From Candidatus Tenderia electrophaga (GTDB lineage Bacteria > Pseudomonadota > Gammaproteobacteria > Tenderiales > Tenderiaceae), in assembly GCA_001447805.1 (NCBI GenBank), contig CP013099.1, positions 496,001-560,000 on the forward strand: a DNA stretch of 64,000 bases, written 5' to 3'. A program made the position numbers and the translations under genes. This document shows positions 1 through 8,901 of this stretch, one piece after another; within the stretch, counting starts at the first letter, position 1; the number at the start of each line of letters is the position of its first letter. The notes beneath the pieces were generated by a model. It did no database searches. It worked only from the letters and a program-made list of their open reading frames with translations, and had not been told where the DNA came from.

Positions 1-1
1 G

Positions 2-175
2 CAGCCGGAGATTCATATCCTGGCGCGGCCGGAAGATACGCGTCATCCCTACCTGTTGTCCATTTATCCGCAGGATCAGCTTACCAAGCGCTATCGCCTG
101 CGTGCCTACCTCTCTTTGGCGGGATTCTTCCTCGCCGGCGCCGCGGCCGCCTGGTTGTTGCAGCAGGGCTTCTAG
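2..175 (+). CDS. C-terminal fragment of a membrane protein
   Basis: The open frame enters from the left edge and stops at TAG 173-175, leaving 57 residues. A polar stretch containing RPEDTRHPYLLS is followed by a basic segment (KRYRLR) and one hydrophobic helix ending WLLQQGF, so the protein ends in a C-terminal membrane anchor. The layout recalls the end of bacterial GIDE-type (E3-ligase-like) membrane proteins, but this is a weak resemblance from memory. Function cannot be assigned from this fragment. Confidence 0.6.
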   Translation, partial: QPEIHILARPEDTRHPYLLSIYPQDQLTKRYRLRAYLSLAGFFLAGAAAAWLLQQGF

Positions 176-236
176 CTGTTATTGACTGGGCTGCCTTGAC
201 GGCGGCCGTTCAGGCGAACCTTGATGATTGTTGCGA

Positions 237-242
237 TATAAT
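237..242 (+). promoter_or_regulatory. Candidate -10 box upstream of the YeeE/YedE pair
   Basis: A perfect TATAAT lies about 100 bases before the GTG start at 346. No good -35 box is found at 16-18 bases, so the promoter may depend on an activator. The leader it would produce contains two short dyads, at about 259-280 and 286-300. Confidence 0.35.
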
Positions 243-345
243 CGCGCTGTTACGGGCCCCGACGGCGCGCAAGACCGCCGTCGCTGTGCGAATGGCGCAC
301 GCCGGGGCGTTGTTTCGAATGAATTGCAGAAAAGTTAAATCGTAA

Positions 346-777
346 GTGGAAAATTTTACTCCCTTCAGCGCCTTGGCCGGTGGTGTGTTGATCGGCCTTA
401 GCGCCACCCTGCTGCTATTGTTTAACGGCCGTATCGCCGGTGTTAGCGGTATCCTCAGCGGCATTTTCGTCCAGCCGCGCGGTGACCGATTGTGGCGCTT
501 GATGTTCGTACTCGGTATGGTCGGCAGCGGCGCCGTTTATCAATGGTTCAGCGACGCAGGGTTTGAAGAATACCGCGCCGTTTCCATGCCGCTGCTGCTC
601 GTCGGCGCCTTCTTTGTTGGTTTTGGTACCCGCATGGGCGGGGGGTGTACCAGCGGTCACGGCGTCTGCGGCATCGGTCGGGTGTCGCCGCGCTCCATCA
701 TCGCAACCTTTGTCTTTATGGGGTTCGGCTTCATCACCGTGTTCGTGTTGCGTCATCTGCTGGGGGTGGGGGTATGA
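346..777 (+). CDS. YeeE/YedE (DUF395) family transporter subunit, N-terminal half
   Basis: This 143-residue integral membrane protein belongs to the YeeE/YedE (PmpA/TsuA-like) family, which moves sulfur compounds such as thiosulfate across the inner membrane. It shows several hydrophobic helices and the family cysteine motif GGGCTSGHGVCG at about residues 102-113. The length matches the half-size form in which the channel is split over two genes. It starts with GTG at 346. Its stop overlaps the start of the second half (ATGA at 774-777), so the two are translationally coupled. The substrate is inferred from family knowledge only. Confidence 0.85.
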   Translation: MENFTPFSALAGGVLIGLSATLLLLFNGRIAGVSGILSGIFVQPRGDRLWRLMFVLGMVGSGAVYQWFSDAGFEEYRAVSMPLLLVGAFFVGFGTRMGGGCTSGHGVCGIGRVSPRSIIATFVFMGFGFITVFVLRHLLGVGV

Positions 778-1193
778 GGCAGAATCTGCTCGCCCTGCTG
801 GCCGGCGCCTTGTTCGGTTTGGGCTTGTGCGTGTCGCACATGGCTGATCCGGCCAAGGTGATTAACTTTCTTGATGTGGCCGGGCATTGGGACCCCAGTT
901 TGATACTGGTAATGGTCGGTGCCTTAGCCGTGACGCTGCTTGCCTTCGCCTGGGTGCTGAAGCGACCGGCGCCGTTGTTTGCCTCTGAATTCAAGGTGCC
1001 GATCGCCGCGCAGGTGGACAGAAAGTTGCTGCTGGGCGCTGCTTTGTTTGGCATTGGTTGGGGCATGATTGGCTATTGCCCCGGCCCCGCCATTACCGCC
1101 CTCGGTTTCGGCCTGAATACCCCCTTAATGGTGGTGTTGGCCATGATTGCCGGTTTCATGGTCCATAAATTCATATTCGAGAAAACACCGTAA
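774..1193 (+). CDS. YeeE/YedE (DUF395) family transporter subunit, C-terminal half
   Basis: A 139-residue membrane protein and partner of the preceding half-transporter. It carries SHMADPAKVINFLD near residue 20 and the second family cysteine motif, GYCPGPA, near residue 100, with helices around both. In full-length YeeE/YedE proteins the two halves form one pore with paired cysteines. Here they are separate polypeptides, with the ATG at 774 overlapping the upstream TGA. A role in thiosulfate or sulfide-derived sulfur uptake is inferred from the family. The gene ends about 100 bases before oligopeptidase A. Confidence 0.85.
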   Translation: MRQNLLALLAGALFGLGLCVSHMADPAKVINFLDVAGHWDPSLILVMVGALAVTLLAFAWVLKRPAPLFASEFKVPIAAQVDRKLLLGAALFGIGWGMIGYCPGPAITALGFGLNTPLMVVLAMIAGFMVHKFIFEKTP

Positions 1194-1301
1194 TACTCCC
1201 TTTTATTAGCGTTGGCCGGCGGACGTGGGGACTAAGGCTGACCGGCGCAGATATGGTAAATTGGGCCGTGTTCCCTTTGGCAGCAAAATAAAGGCGCAAA
1301 T

Positions 1302-3338
1302 ATGACGAATCCCCTGCTCACCATGAATGGCCTGCCGCCGTTCTCCCATATCAAACCCGAACACATCGAGCCCGCCATCGATCAATTACTGGCCGAGAGC
1401 CGCGAGCAGGTGGAGAATCTGCTCACCGCCAGCCAGCGCTACACCTGGGACAACCTGGTGCAGCCGCTGGAAGAGGCGGAAGAGCGCCTCGGGCGTGCCT
1501 GGTCACCGGTGTCGCATATGAATTCGGTGCTCAATTCGGATGCGCTGCGCGCCGCCTACAACGCCTGCCTGCCCAAGCTCAGCGATTACGCCACCGAGAT
1601 GGGCCAGCACGAAGGTCTGTTCCGCGCCTTCAAACAGATCGCCGAGGGGCCGGAATATGCCACGCTCGACACAGCGCAGAGGAAGATCATCGACAACGCC
1701 CTGCGTGATTTCCGCCTGTCCGGTATCGAACTGCCCAAGGACAAGCAGGCGCGCTACAAGGCCATCATGCAGGAACTTGCCGCGCTCAACAGCAGGTTCG
1801 GCGAGAACATCCTCGATGCCACGAATGAGTGGAAGATCCAGATCAGCGACGCATCGCGGCTCAGCGGTCTGCCCGAGTCGGCGCGCGGTATGGCCAAACA
1901 GATCGCCGAGCGCGAGGGCCTGGAAGGCTGGGTCTTCAACCTGGAGTTTCCCTCCTATCTGCCGGTGATGACCTACGCCGATGACCGCGAGTTGCGCCGT
2001 GAGCTGTACAGCGCCTATGTGACGCGCGCCTCCGATGAAGGGCCGCATGACAAAAAATACGATAACACCCCGGTGATGGCGCAAATCCTGGCGCTGCGCC
2101 ACGAGGCCGCCCAGCTGCTCGGCTTTAACAACTATGCCGAGCGCTCCCTGGCCACCAAGATGGCCCAATCCACCGACCAGGTGCTGGCCTTCCTTAACGA
2201 CCTGGCCGCGCGTTCCCTGCCGCTGGCGAAACAGGAGCTGGACGAGGTGCGCGCCTTCGCCAAGGATCAGCATGGCGTGGAGCAGCTCGAGGCCTGGGAC
2301 ATTACCTATTACTCGGAAAAGCTGCAGCAGCACACATACGCCATCAGCCAGGAGGCGTTGAAACCCTACTTCCCCGAAGACAAGGTGCTGAGCGGCATGT
2401 TCGCCGTGGTGGAGCGTTTGTACGGCGTCAAGATCAGCGAACAACAGGGCGTGGACGTATGGCACGAGGATGTGCGCTTTTTCGAGATCTCGGACGCCGA
2501 GGGCGTGCGCGGCCGCTTCTATCTCGATCTCTACGCCCGTCCCAATAAGCGCGGCGGCGCCTGGATGGACGATTGCGTGACGCGCATGAAGACCGCGGAC
2601 GGGGTGCAGGCGCCGGTGGCCTATCTCACCTGTAATTTCTCGCCGCCCATCGGTGACGACCCGGCCTTGTTCACCCACGACGAGGTGCTCACCCTGTTCC
2701 ATGAATTCGGGCATGGTCTGCATCACATGCTCACCCAGGTGGATTATCCTTCGGTGGCCGGCATCGGCGGTGTGCCCTGGGACGCGGTGGAACTGCCCAG
2801 CCAGTTCATGGAGAACTGGTGTTGGCAGAAACAGGCCCTGGACGATATCGCCGGACATTACATCACCGGCGCGCCGTTGCCCGATGAGCTCTATGACAAG
2901 ATGATCGCCGCCAGAAATTTCCAGTCGGCCATGCAGATGGTCAGGCAGCTGGAGTTTTCCATTTTCGATTTCCGCCTGCACCTGGAATACGCGCCGGCCA
3001 AGGGAGCGCGTGTGTATGAGATCCTTGACGAGGTGCGTGAGCAGGTGGCGGTGATGCATCCGCCGTCGTTCAACCGTTTCCCGCATAGCTTTTCCCATAT
3101 CTTCGCCGGCGGTTACGCAGCGGGGTATTACAGCTACAAATGGGCCGAGGTGTTGTCGGCCGACGCCTTTTCCGCCTTCGAGGAGAGCGGTATCTTCGAT
3201 CGCGACACCGGCCTGCGCTTTCTCTCCACCGTGCTGGAACAGGGCGGTTCGCGTGAACCCATGGAGCTGTTCATCGAATTTCGCGGCCGCGAGCCCAGTA
3301 TCGACGCCTTGCTGCGTCACAGCGGGTTGGCGGCGTAA
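1302..3338 (+). CDS. prlC: Oligopeptidase A (M3 family zinc metallopeptidase)
   Basis: A 678-residue cytosolic M3 metallopeptidase that degrades short peptides, including cleaved signal peptides. The zinc motif HEFGH is at residues 467-471, and the third ligand glutamate lies downstream in ELPSQFMENW. The C-terminal FAGGYAAGYYSYKWAEV segment is typical of the M3A subfamily. Length and ends match the E. coli enzyme (680 residues). The ATG at 1302 is preceded by a purine-rich stretch (AAAATAAAGGCG). The SH3-domain gene follows six bases later, so the two are probably co-transcribed. Confidence 0.95.
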   Translation: MTNPLLTMNGLPPFSHIKPEHIEPAIDQLLAESREQVENLLTASQRYTWDNLVQPLEEAEERLGRAWSPVSHMNSVLNSDALRAAYNACLPKLSDYATEMGQHEGLFRAFKQIAEGPEYATLDTAQRKIIDNALRDFRLSGIELPKDKQARYKAIMQELAALNSRFGENILDATNEWKIQISDASRLSGLPESARGMAKQIAEREGLEGWVFNLEFPSYLPVMTYADDRELRRELYSAYVTRASDEGPHDKKYDNTPVMAQILALRHEAAQLLGFNNYAERSLATKMAQSTDQVLAFLNDLAARSLPLAKQELDEVRAFAKDQHGVEQLEAWDITYYSEKLQQHTYAISQEALKPYFPEDKVLSGMFAVVERLYGVKISEQQGVDVWHEDVRFFEISDAEGVRGRFYLDLYARPNKRGGAWMDDCVTRMKTADGVQAPVAYLTCNFSPPIGDDPALFTHDEVLTLFHEFGHGLHHMLTQVDYPSVAGIGGVPWDAVELPSQFMENWCWQKQALDDIAGHYITGAPLPDELYDKMIAARNFQSAMQMVRQLEFSIFDFRLHLEYAPAKGARVYEILDEVREQVAVMHPPSFNRFPHSFSHIFAGGYAAGYYSYKWAEVLSADAFSAFEESGIFDRDTGLRFLSTVLEQGGSREPMELFIEFRGREPSIDALLRHSGLAA

Positions 3339-3344
3339 GCGTAG

Positions 3345-4088
3345 ATGAAAAGACGTGGGCCGGTACTGGCGTCGCTCCTGGTGATGAAGGCTGCATTTGC
3401 CGACAGCGCCTATGTCACCGATCAGGTAAGCATTGCCGTGTTTCCCAAGGCCGATCTAAGCGGCGAGCCGGTGGAACGCCTGTTGAGCGGCACGCCGGTG
3501 GAGGTATTGCAGACCACAGACGGCGTGGCCGAGGTCAAGACCGGTGCCGGCAACAGCGGCTGGATGCGCAGCGATTTTCTCACCAGTGCCCTGCCTGCGG
3601 TGGTCAAGCTGGAGCAGGCCGAAACGGAATTGCGCGAGGCCAACATGATCCTGGACGCCGCCGATGAAAAGATCGCCCGGCTGGAAAAGGAACAGGCGGC
3701 CTTGAAAAAACAGGCCGAGGCGGCCAAGGAGCTGGGCTGGATGCGCGCGGAGCTGAGCAAGGCGCGCGACAAGGCGGCGGCCCTGGAGAAGCAGTTGGCC
3801 TCGCAGCAGGCGGAAACCAGCGAGGTGGACCAACAGGCCGAGACCTTGGAACAACGCATCGCCACGCTTGAAACGGAAAACCAGGATCTGCAAAAGCGCC
3901 TGGGCGCCGTCCTCATGATCAGCGACGACACGCAGCCCGCGACGCGGGAACAGCCCCCTGCCGCCCCGGCCTCGTTTCCCTGGAGTGCCGTCGCCTTGGT
4001 GCTGGGATTGGCGGCGGGTTTCGCCGCCGGCTATTATTGGCTGGAGCGCAGACTGCGTCAGCGTTTTGGCGGGATCAAGGTGTACTGA
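3345..4088 (+). CDS. TIGR04211/YgiM-like SH3 domain and coiled-coil membrane protein
   Basis: A 247-residue envelope protein. It has an N-terminal signal peptide (about residues 1-20), a bacterial SH3 domain (about 25-85; VSIAVFPKADLSGEPVERL and a GWMRSDFL end), and a long coiled coil rich in E, K, A and Q (about 88-190). Near the C-terminus is one transmembrane helix (about 215-235) followed by a basic tail. This architecture matches E. coli YgiM and the TIGR04211 family, whose biochemical role is not settled. Its last 31 bases overlap the end of the convergent minus-strand gene. Confidence 0.85.
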   Translation: MKRRGPVLASLLVMKAAFADSAYVTDQVSIAVFPKADLSGEPVERLLSGTPVEVLQTTDGVAEVKTGAGNSGWMRSDFLTSALPAVVKLEQAETELREANMILDAADEKIARLEKEQAALKKQAEAAKELGWMRAELSKARDKAAALEKQLASQQAETSEVDQQAETLEQRIATLETENQDLQKRLGAVLMISDDTQPATREQPPAAPASFPWSAVALVLGLAAGFAAGYYWLERRLRQRFGGIKVY

Positions 4089-6070
4089 GGTCGACGCAGT
4101 AGCCAATGACCCAGCACTAGTCCCAATACCATGATCCAGTTCAACGCGCCGCCGCCGTCGCCGGTGCCCAGGTTGAGTTTGCCCAGGGTTTCACTGCTGG
4201 TGGAAGTGCTGCCGGTGAAGGTGCCGCTGTCCGCGTCGCTTTGATCCGCCGTGCTGTCGGTGGCGATAAAGATGCCCCCCATGAAATGGATCACGCCGTT
4301 GGCCGCACCGTCGTAGTCGTTGGGGCCGCCGTCTTGAACCCGGATAAGCAGACATTCCTGTCCCTGAACCAATGCGCCTTGGTAGGGATTGGCCGCGTCT
4401 ATATCAGCGAAATCGGGACAATAAAAATCATTCCCCTTAAGATCGGTCGCGATCTGATTGTTCACATCGCTGGAAAAGGCCTCCCAGACACGGTCGCGGC
4501 TGAACACCATAAACCGCAGCGTACCGTCTTGCGAGGGCGGAATCCCGGCCGTCTGGGGAACGATGATATCGGCGCCGGCGCCCGCCTGTTGGAGCCCGGT
4601 GATTTCCAGGTCGAGCACCTGACCATCGCTGCTGGCCAGGCCGTCGGCCACCTCGGCATTACGCAGAGCTTCCGCCTGAGCGGTGCTGAGACGGGCATAG
4701 GCCTTACCGGCGGCGAAGGCGGTGGGGCCGAGATTGAGACTCAGGCCGGGCCGGGTGGCGATCATCAGGGGGTAGACGATCAGGTTGCTGGCCGGGGTGG
4801 CGCCATCGGCGGAGAACTCCCAGGTCAGGGTGATGCTGTCATTGATCAAGGTCTGGCTGCGCCTCACATCGGCATCGAAGACATAGGGCTCGAAGCCCTG
4901 CATCAGGGCCGGGTTGGTATTGGCGTCCAGGTAGTCGGGAATGCCGTCGTTATCACTGTCGACCAGACCCTCGTCGGCATCTTTTGTCCCGTCGTCATCC
5001 AGGTCGGTCGCGCTCGACAGGTTCGGCGTCTGGGCCAGCACAGCGAGCAATAACTCGTAGGCACTGCTGCCGCCGTTGGCGTCACTCACGGTCAGGCGCA
5101 CGGTGTAAAAGCCCGGCGTCAGCCCCTGCGGATCGAACTCGAAACTGCTGCCGGTGGTGCCGGTCAGCGGTGTCAGGGCGTTGTCGCTGGCGCTCCAGTC
5201 ATGGTTGACCCCATCGCCGTTGGCATCGTAGTCCGCCGCGGTGACGGTCACCGGCCCGTCACCGGTGATCACGGCGCGGGTCTGCTTGCCGTTTTGGCTG
5301 GCGGAGAGCTGTGCCAGTGGGGCATGGTTGGATTCGCTGATCAGCACTTCATGGCTGGACGTATGGCCCTGAATCATTTGCGCCGGCCACAGGGGCGCGC
5401 TGTCGTCGATGGTAATGATGACGGTCTCGCCGGCGTCGTTGACCCCATCGGACGTGATGTGGATGTTGATACTGGCGCTTGTTTGAGTGGCGTTAGCGAA
5501 GGTGAAACTGCCATTCACGGCGTCATGGTCGGCACCACTCGCCGTGCCCGACACGGTGTAGGGGACGGTAATGGGGAAATCCCCGGCCGCCGCGGGCAGC
5601 GGGCCGCTGAGGTACGCCGTGACCAGCGCCGTTCCCCCTTCCCCCGCGGTTTGGTTCGGTCCCAGGTTGATGCGGGGCTTCACGTCCAGGGTCTGGCTCG
5701 CCGTGGTTTCATTGAAGCCCAGGTCGGTGGCGCGCCAGTCAAGGATATAGCGCCCCGGCGTCAGCGGGCCGATCTCGGCCTCGGGACTGAAGCTGAAGGT
5801 GGCACTGTTGCCGTCCACCGTGTCGCTCACCTCGATGGGCACGGGGATATTTTCGATGGGTGGCGCGCTGTCCTGGAACTGCGGGATAAGCGCCGGCCGC
5901 CGGGTGTCGTAGCTTAGGGCGGGGAGGGTGGCGGTGTTGATGCTGGGTGCCGTGGTATCGAGCACCGGCGGGTTGTCCAGCGGTGCCGCGCTGATTGTGG
6001 TGCTGGCAGCAAGCAGGCCCACCGCGAGGGTGGCTACATAGGGTCGGCGATATGTGGGGGGATGCTGCAT
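4058..6070 (-). CDS. Exported Calx-beta/TSP3 multidomain protein with choice-of-anchor U-type C-terminus
   Basis: A 670-residue secreted or surface protein. In order it has a signal peptide (about 1-28); an Ig-like segment around IPVPIEVSDTVDG; a Calx-beta-like domain (about 135-245, with TAGEGGTALVTAYL and DAGETVIITIDDS); a PKD-like domain (about 250-345); a thrombospondin type 3 calcium motif (DLDDDGTKDADEG, DSDNDGIPDYLD, about 352-382); a choice-of-anchor U-like domain; and a C-terminal sorting tail. The tail is a glycine run, GDGGGALNWIMVLG, a hydrophobic helix and RR, like GlyGly-CTERM signals cut by rhombosortase. No enzymatic motif is seen. The gene converges on the SH3-domain gene and overlaps it by 31 bases. 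Confidence 0.75.
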   Translation of the reverse strand: MQHPPTYRRPYVATLAVGLLAASTTISAAPLDNPPVLDTTAPSINTATLPALSYDTRRPALIPQFQDSAPPIENIPVPIEVSDTVDGNSATFSFSPEAEIGPLTPGRYILDWRATDLGFNETTASQTLDVKPRINLGPNQTAGEGGTALVTAYLSGPLPAAAGDFPITVPYTVSGTASGADHDAVNGSFTFANATQTSASINIHITSDGVNDAGETVIITIDDSAPLWPAQMIQGHTSSHEVLISESNHAPLAQLSASQNGKQTRAVITGDGPVTVTAADYDANGDGVNHDWSASDNALTPLTGTTGSSFEFDPQGLTPGFYTVRLTVSDANGGSSAYELLLAVLAQTPNLSSATDLDDDGTKDADEGLVDSDNDGIPDYLDANTNPALMQGFEPYVFDADVRRSQTLINDSITLTWEFSADGATPASNLIVYPLMIATRPGLSLNLGPTAFAAGKAYARLSTAQAEALRNAEVADGLASSDGQVLDLEITGLQQAGAGADIIVPQTAGIPPSQDGTLRFMVFSRDRVWEAFSSDVNNQIATDLKGNDFYCPDFADIDAANPYQGALVQGQECLLIRVQDGGPNDYDGAANGVIHFMGGIFIATDSTADQSDADSGTFTGSTSTSSETLGKLNLGTGDGGGALNWIMVLGLVLGHWLLRRPQYTLIPPKR

Positions 6071-6390
6071 CTGCCAAATAACTCTGTCATCGATTGCGCG
6101 GCCACGCCGGCGCCTGCCGGGGTGCGAAACCCATTATGCCCGAGACGGCAAAGCGGCGCAGCTTAAGCCCTTAGACAGATAACGGCTGCGCTGGGTTCCT
6201 CGCCACTGTCGCGCCGACAGACGAGATAGTTCATTGTATTGTTTAGTAGTTTTGCCGCCCAACCGGCTGCCGCCGCGTCGTCATCGTGTTCTGGCGCGAT
6301 ACGTCGCAGCGCCAAAGTCAGCCGGCGAAAGGGACACCCTTTAGCGATGTTTGCTATGCTGCGGTGCTTACCTTCAGGTCAATCCTACAG
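6071..6390. other. Intergenic region between divergent genes
   Basis: These 320 bases separate the minus-strand exported protein from ubiD. I see no plausible small gene or RNA. A candidate ubiD promoter lies at the right end. The middle (about 6225-6250) is more AT-rich and could hold the promoter of the minus-strand gene, but no convincing -35/-10 pair was found there. Confidence 0.4.
6331..6360 (+). promoter_or_regulatory. Candidate extended -10 promoter of ubiD
   Basis: GGGACA at 6331-6336, 18 bases, then TATGCT at 6355-6360 preceded by TGC, forming an extended -10. The start codon at 6391 lies about 25 bases beyond the expected transcription start. Confidence 0.4.
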
Positions 6391-7860
6391 ATGAAATACA
6401 AAGACTTACGCGACTTTATCGGCCAACTGGAACGACGCGGCGAGCTCAAGCGCATCGCCCGGCCCGTCAGTCCCAAGCTGGAGATGACCGAAATCTGCGA
6501 CCGCACCCTGCGGCGCGAGGGGCCGGCGCTGTTGTTCGAGCACGCGGCCGGCTATGACATTCCCGTGCTGGGCAACCTGTTCGGCACGCCCGGGCGCGTG
6601 GCGCTGGGCATGGGGGCGGAGTCGGTGACGGCGCTGCGTGAGATCGGCACGCTGCTGGCGGCGCTGAAGGAGCCGGAGCCGCCCAAGGGGTTCAAGGATG
6701 CCCTGGACAAGCTGCCCCTGTACCGGCAGGTGCTCAATATGGCTCCCAAGGTGGTGAAGAGCGCGCCCTGCCAGGCCCATGTGATCGAAGGCGATGACGT
6801 CGACCTTTCCAAGCTGCCCATCCAGACCTGCTGGCCGGGGGACGCCGGGCCGCTGATCACCTGGGCGCTGGTGGTCACCAAAGGTCCGTTCAAAGAGCGC
6901 CAGAATATGGGTATCTACCGCCAGCAGGTGATCGGCCGCAACAAGGTCATCATGCGCTGGTTGGCCCATCGCGGTGGGGCGCTGGATTTTCGCGACTGGC
7001 AGCAGGCCCGGCCTGGCGAGAAATTCCCGGTCGCCGTGGCCCTGGGCGCCGATCCGGCCACCATCCTCGGCGCGGTGACGCCGGTGCCCGACGCCTTGTC
7101 CGAATATGCCTTCGCCGGCCTGTTGCGCGGCAGCAAGACCGAACTAGTGAAATGCATGGGGAATGATCTGCAGGTGCCGGCCTCGGCCGAGTTCGTGCTG
7201 GAGGGATATCTGGCGCCGGGCGAGATGGCCGACGAGGGGCCCTTCGGCGACCATACCGGCTATTACAACGAGGTGGATCGTTTCCCGGTCTTCACCATCG
7301 AGCGCATCACCCATCGCGATAATCCCATTTATCACAGCACCTACACCGGCCGGCCGCCGGACGAGCCGGCCGTGCTGGGGGTGGCGTTGAACGAGGTATT
7401 CGTGCCCCTGCTGCAAAAGCAATTTCCCGAGATCGTCGATTTCTATCTGCCGCCCGAGGGCTGCTCCTACCGCATGGCCTGCGTCAGCATGAAAAAGCAC
7501 TATGCCGGTCATGCCAAACGGGTGATGCTGGGGGTGTGGTCCTTCCTGCGCCAGTTCATGTACACCAAGTTCGTCATCGTAGTGGATGAGGATATCAACG
7601 TGCGCGACTGGAAGGACGTGATCTGGGCCATGACCACGCGCATGGACCCGGCGCGCGACACGGTGATGATCGAGAACACGCCGATTGATTATCTGGACTT
7701 TGCCTCGCCGGTGTCGGGCTTGGGTTCCAAGGTCGGCTTCGACGCCACCAACAAGTGGCCGGGCGAGACCACGCGCGAATGGGGCGTGCCCATCGTCATG
7801 GACGAGGCGGTGAAAAAACGCATGGACGAATTGTGGAGTGAGTTGGAAATCTTCGATTAG
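6391..7860 (+). CDS. ubiD: 4-hydroxy-3-polyprenylbenzoate decarboxylase UbiD
   Basis: A 489-residue prenylated-FMN-dependent decarboxylase that removes the carboxyl group of 4-hydroxy-3-polyprenylbenzoate in ubiquinone synthesis. The protein begins [20 protein letters not shown], exactly where E. coli UbiD (497 residues) begins. The frame is open up to 6286, but the extra 35 residues are unlike the family, so ATG 6391 is chosen. Family segments include [12 protein letters not shown] near the middle and [15 protein letters not shown] near the C-terminus. The flavin prenyltransferase UbiX that makes its cofactor is not in the window. Confidence 0.95.
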   Translation: MKYKDLRDFIGQLERRGELKRIARPVSPKLEMTEICDRTLRREGPALLFEHAAGYDIPVLGNLFGTPGRVALGMGAESVTALREIGTLLAALKEPEPPKGFKDALDKLPLYRQVLNMAPKVVKSAPCQAHVIEGDDVDLSKLPIQTCWPGDAGPLITWALVVTKGPFKERQNMGIYRQQVIGRNKVIMRWLAHRGGALDFRDWQQARPGEKFPVAVALGADPATILGAVTPVPDALSEYAFAGLLRGSKTELVKCMGNDLQVPASAEFVLEGYLAPGEMADEGPFGDHTGYYNEVDRFPVFTIERITHRDNPIYHSTYTGRPPDEPAVLGVALNEVFVPLLQKQFPEIVDFYLPPEGCSYRMACVSMKKHYAGHAKRVMLGVWSFLRQFMYTKFVIVVDEDINVRDWKDVIWAMTTRMDPARDTVMIENTPIDYLDFASPVSGLGSKVGFDATNKWPGETTREWGVPIVMDEAVKKRMDELWSELEIFD

Positions 7861-7927
7861 TTGGATTTTTAACGGCCCTAAGGTACCCTGCCACATTGTC
7901 AATTTCCGGGGGAAGAGAGAGTAGATC

Positions 7928-8824
7928 ATGGACTCAAAAAAAGGCGCTTTATATACAATTCTGATTCTGGGCGGTATTGGCGTGCTAGCCGTGTCCTGTT
8001 CGGATTCCGATGAGGTTGATGAACATGGGGGCATGGAACAGCACAGTCCCGTAGGCGAACGCCATGACATGGACGAGCGCGACCACGAGACAGAAGCGCG
8101 CGCCGACGCCGAAGCGGTCCATGACGGTGACGGTCAGGGGCGGGCGGTGCACTGGGGCTATGAAGGCGCAGGTGCACCTTATCTATGGGCCGGCCTGAAG
8201 GACGAGTACGCCGTTTGCGCCACGGGCAAGCAGCAGTCGCCCATCGACATCACCGCCGTCACCGTTACCCAGCTGCCGGATATTGAATTCAATTATCAAG
8301 CCTCGCCGTTGGCCATCAGTAACAACGGCCACACCATCAAGGTGAGCTATGCGCCGGGGAGTTACATCACCGTGGACGGCAAGCGCTATGACCTGCTGCA
8401 GTTCCATTTTCATTCACCCTCCGAGCACACCATTGGCGGCAAGGCCTATGACATGGTGGCCCATCTGGTGCATCAGGCGGCCGACGGCCGGTTGGGTGTC
8501 ATCGGCGTCATGTTCAAGGCGGGCACCATCGGCAATGACAGGATCGCCCAGTTGTGGCAGCACATGCCGGTGGAAACCGGGGTGACCAACAGCGTGCCCG
8601 AGGTGATGATCAATGCCGCCGACCTGTTTCCGCTGGACGACACCTATTTCAATTATTCCGGCTCGTTGACCACGCCGCCGTGCTCCGAAGGTGTCAACTG
8701 GATGGTGCTGGCCGCACCCAGCGCCATCTCCGAGGCGCAGCTGCAGCAGTTTACCGATCTCTTCCCGCTGAGTACGCGACCGGTGCAACCGCTCAACGGC
8801 CGGGTGGTGAACGTCAGCAATTAA
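7928..8824 (+). CDS. Alpha-class carbonic anhydrase, probable lipoprotein
   Basis: A 298-residue exported carbonic anhydrase that interconverts CO2 and bicarbonate outside the cytoplasm. The N-terminal hydrophobic segment ends LAVSC, a non-canonical lipobox, so lipid anchoring is likely but not certain. An acidic, histidine-containing linker (about residues 25-72) precedes the catalytic domain. The zinc ligands are H160 and H162 in QFHFHSPSEH and H179 in AHLVHQ. KQQSPIDI and SGSLTTPPCSEGVNW are further family hallmarks. GGGGGAAGAGAGAG lies just before the ATG. A terminator-like hairpin follows. A second, unrelated carbonic anhydrase lies two genes downstream. Confidence 0.93.
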   Translation: MDSKKGALYTILILGGIGVLAVSCSDSDEVDEHGGMEQHSPVGERHDMDERDHETEARADAEAVHDGDGQGRAVHWGYEGAGAPYLWAGLKDEYAVCATGKQQSPIDITAVTVTQLPDIEFNYQASPLAISNNGHTIKVSYAPGSYITVDGKRYDLLQFHFHSPSEHTIGGKAYDMVAHLVHQAADGRLGVIGVMFKAGTIGNDRIAQLWQHMPVETGVTNSVPEVMINAADLFPLDDTYFNYSGSLTTPPCSEGVNWMVLAAPSAISEAQLQQFTDLFPLSTRPVQPLNGRVVNVSN

Positions 8825-8852
8825 TTGAACCGACAATTTGGTCAAATCAGAG

Positions 8853-8877
8853 CGCGGACATCGGTCCGCGTTCTTGT
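8853..8877 (+). terminator. Probable terminator after the alpha carbonic anhydrase gene
   Basis: CGCGGAC at 8853-8859 pairs perfectly with GTCCGCG at 8864-8870 over a four-base loop. It is followed by the short T-rich stretch TTCTTGT. The gene ends at 8824 and the next starts at 8902. Confidence 0.5.
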
Positions 8878-8901
8878 CTGTGATGAATAAGGAGATGCAA
8901 C

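Noticed and set aside
1503-3320. Long open frame on the minus strand opposite prlC
   Set aside because: It mirrors the coding frame of a clear M3 peptidase, has a composition rich in H, G and Q typical of antisense frames in GC-rich genes, and matches no family I know.
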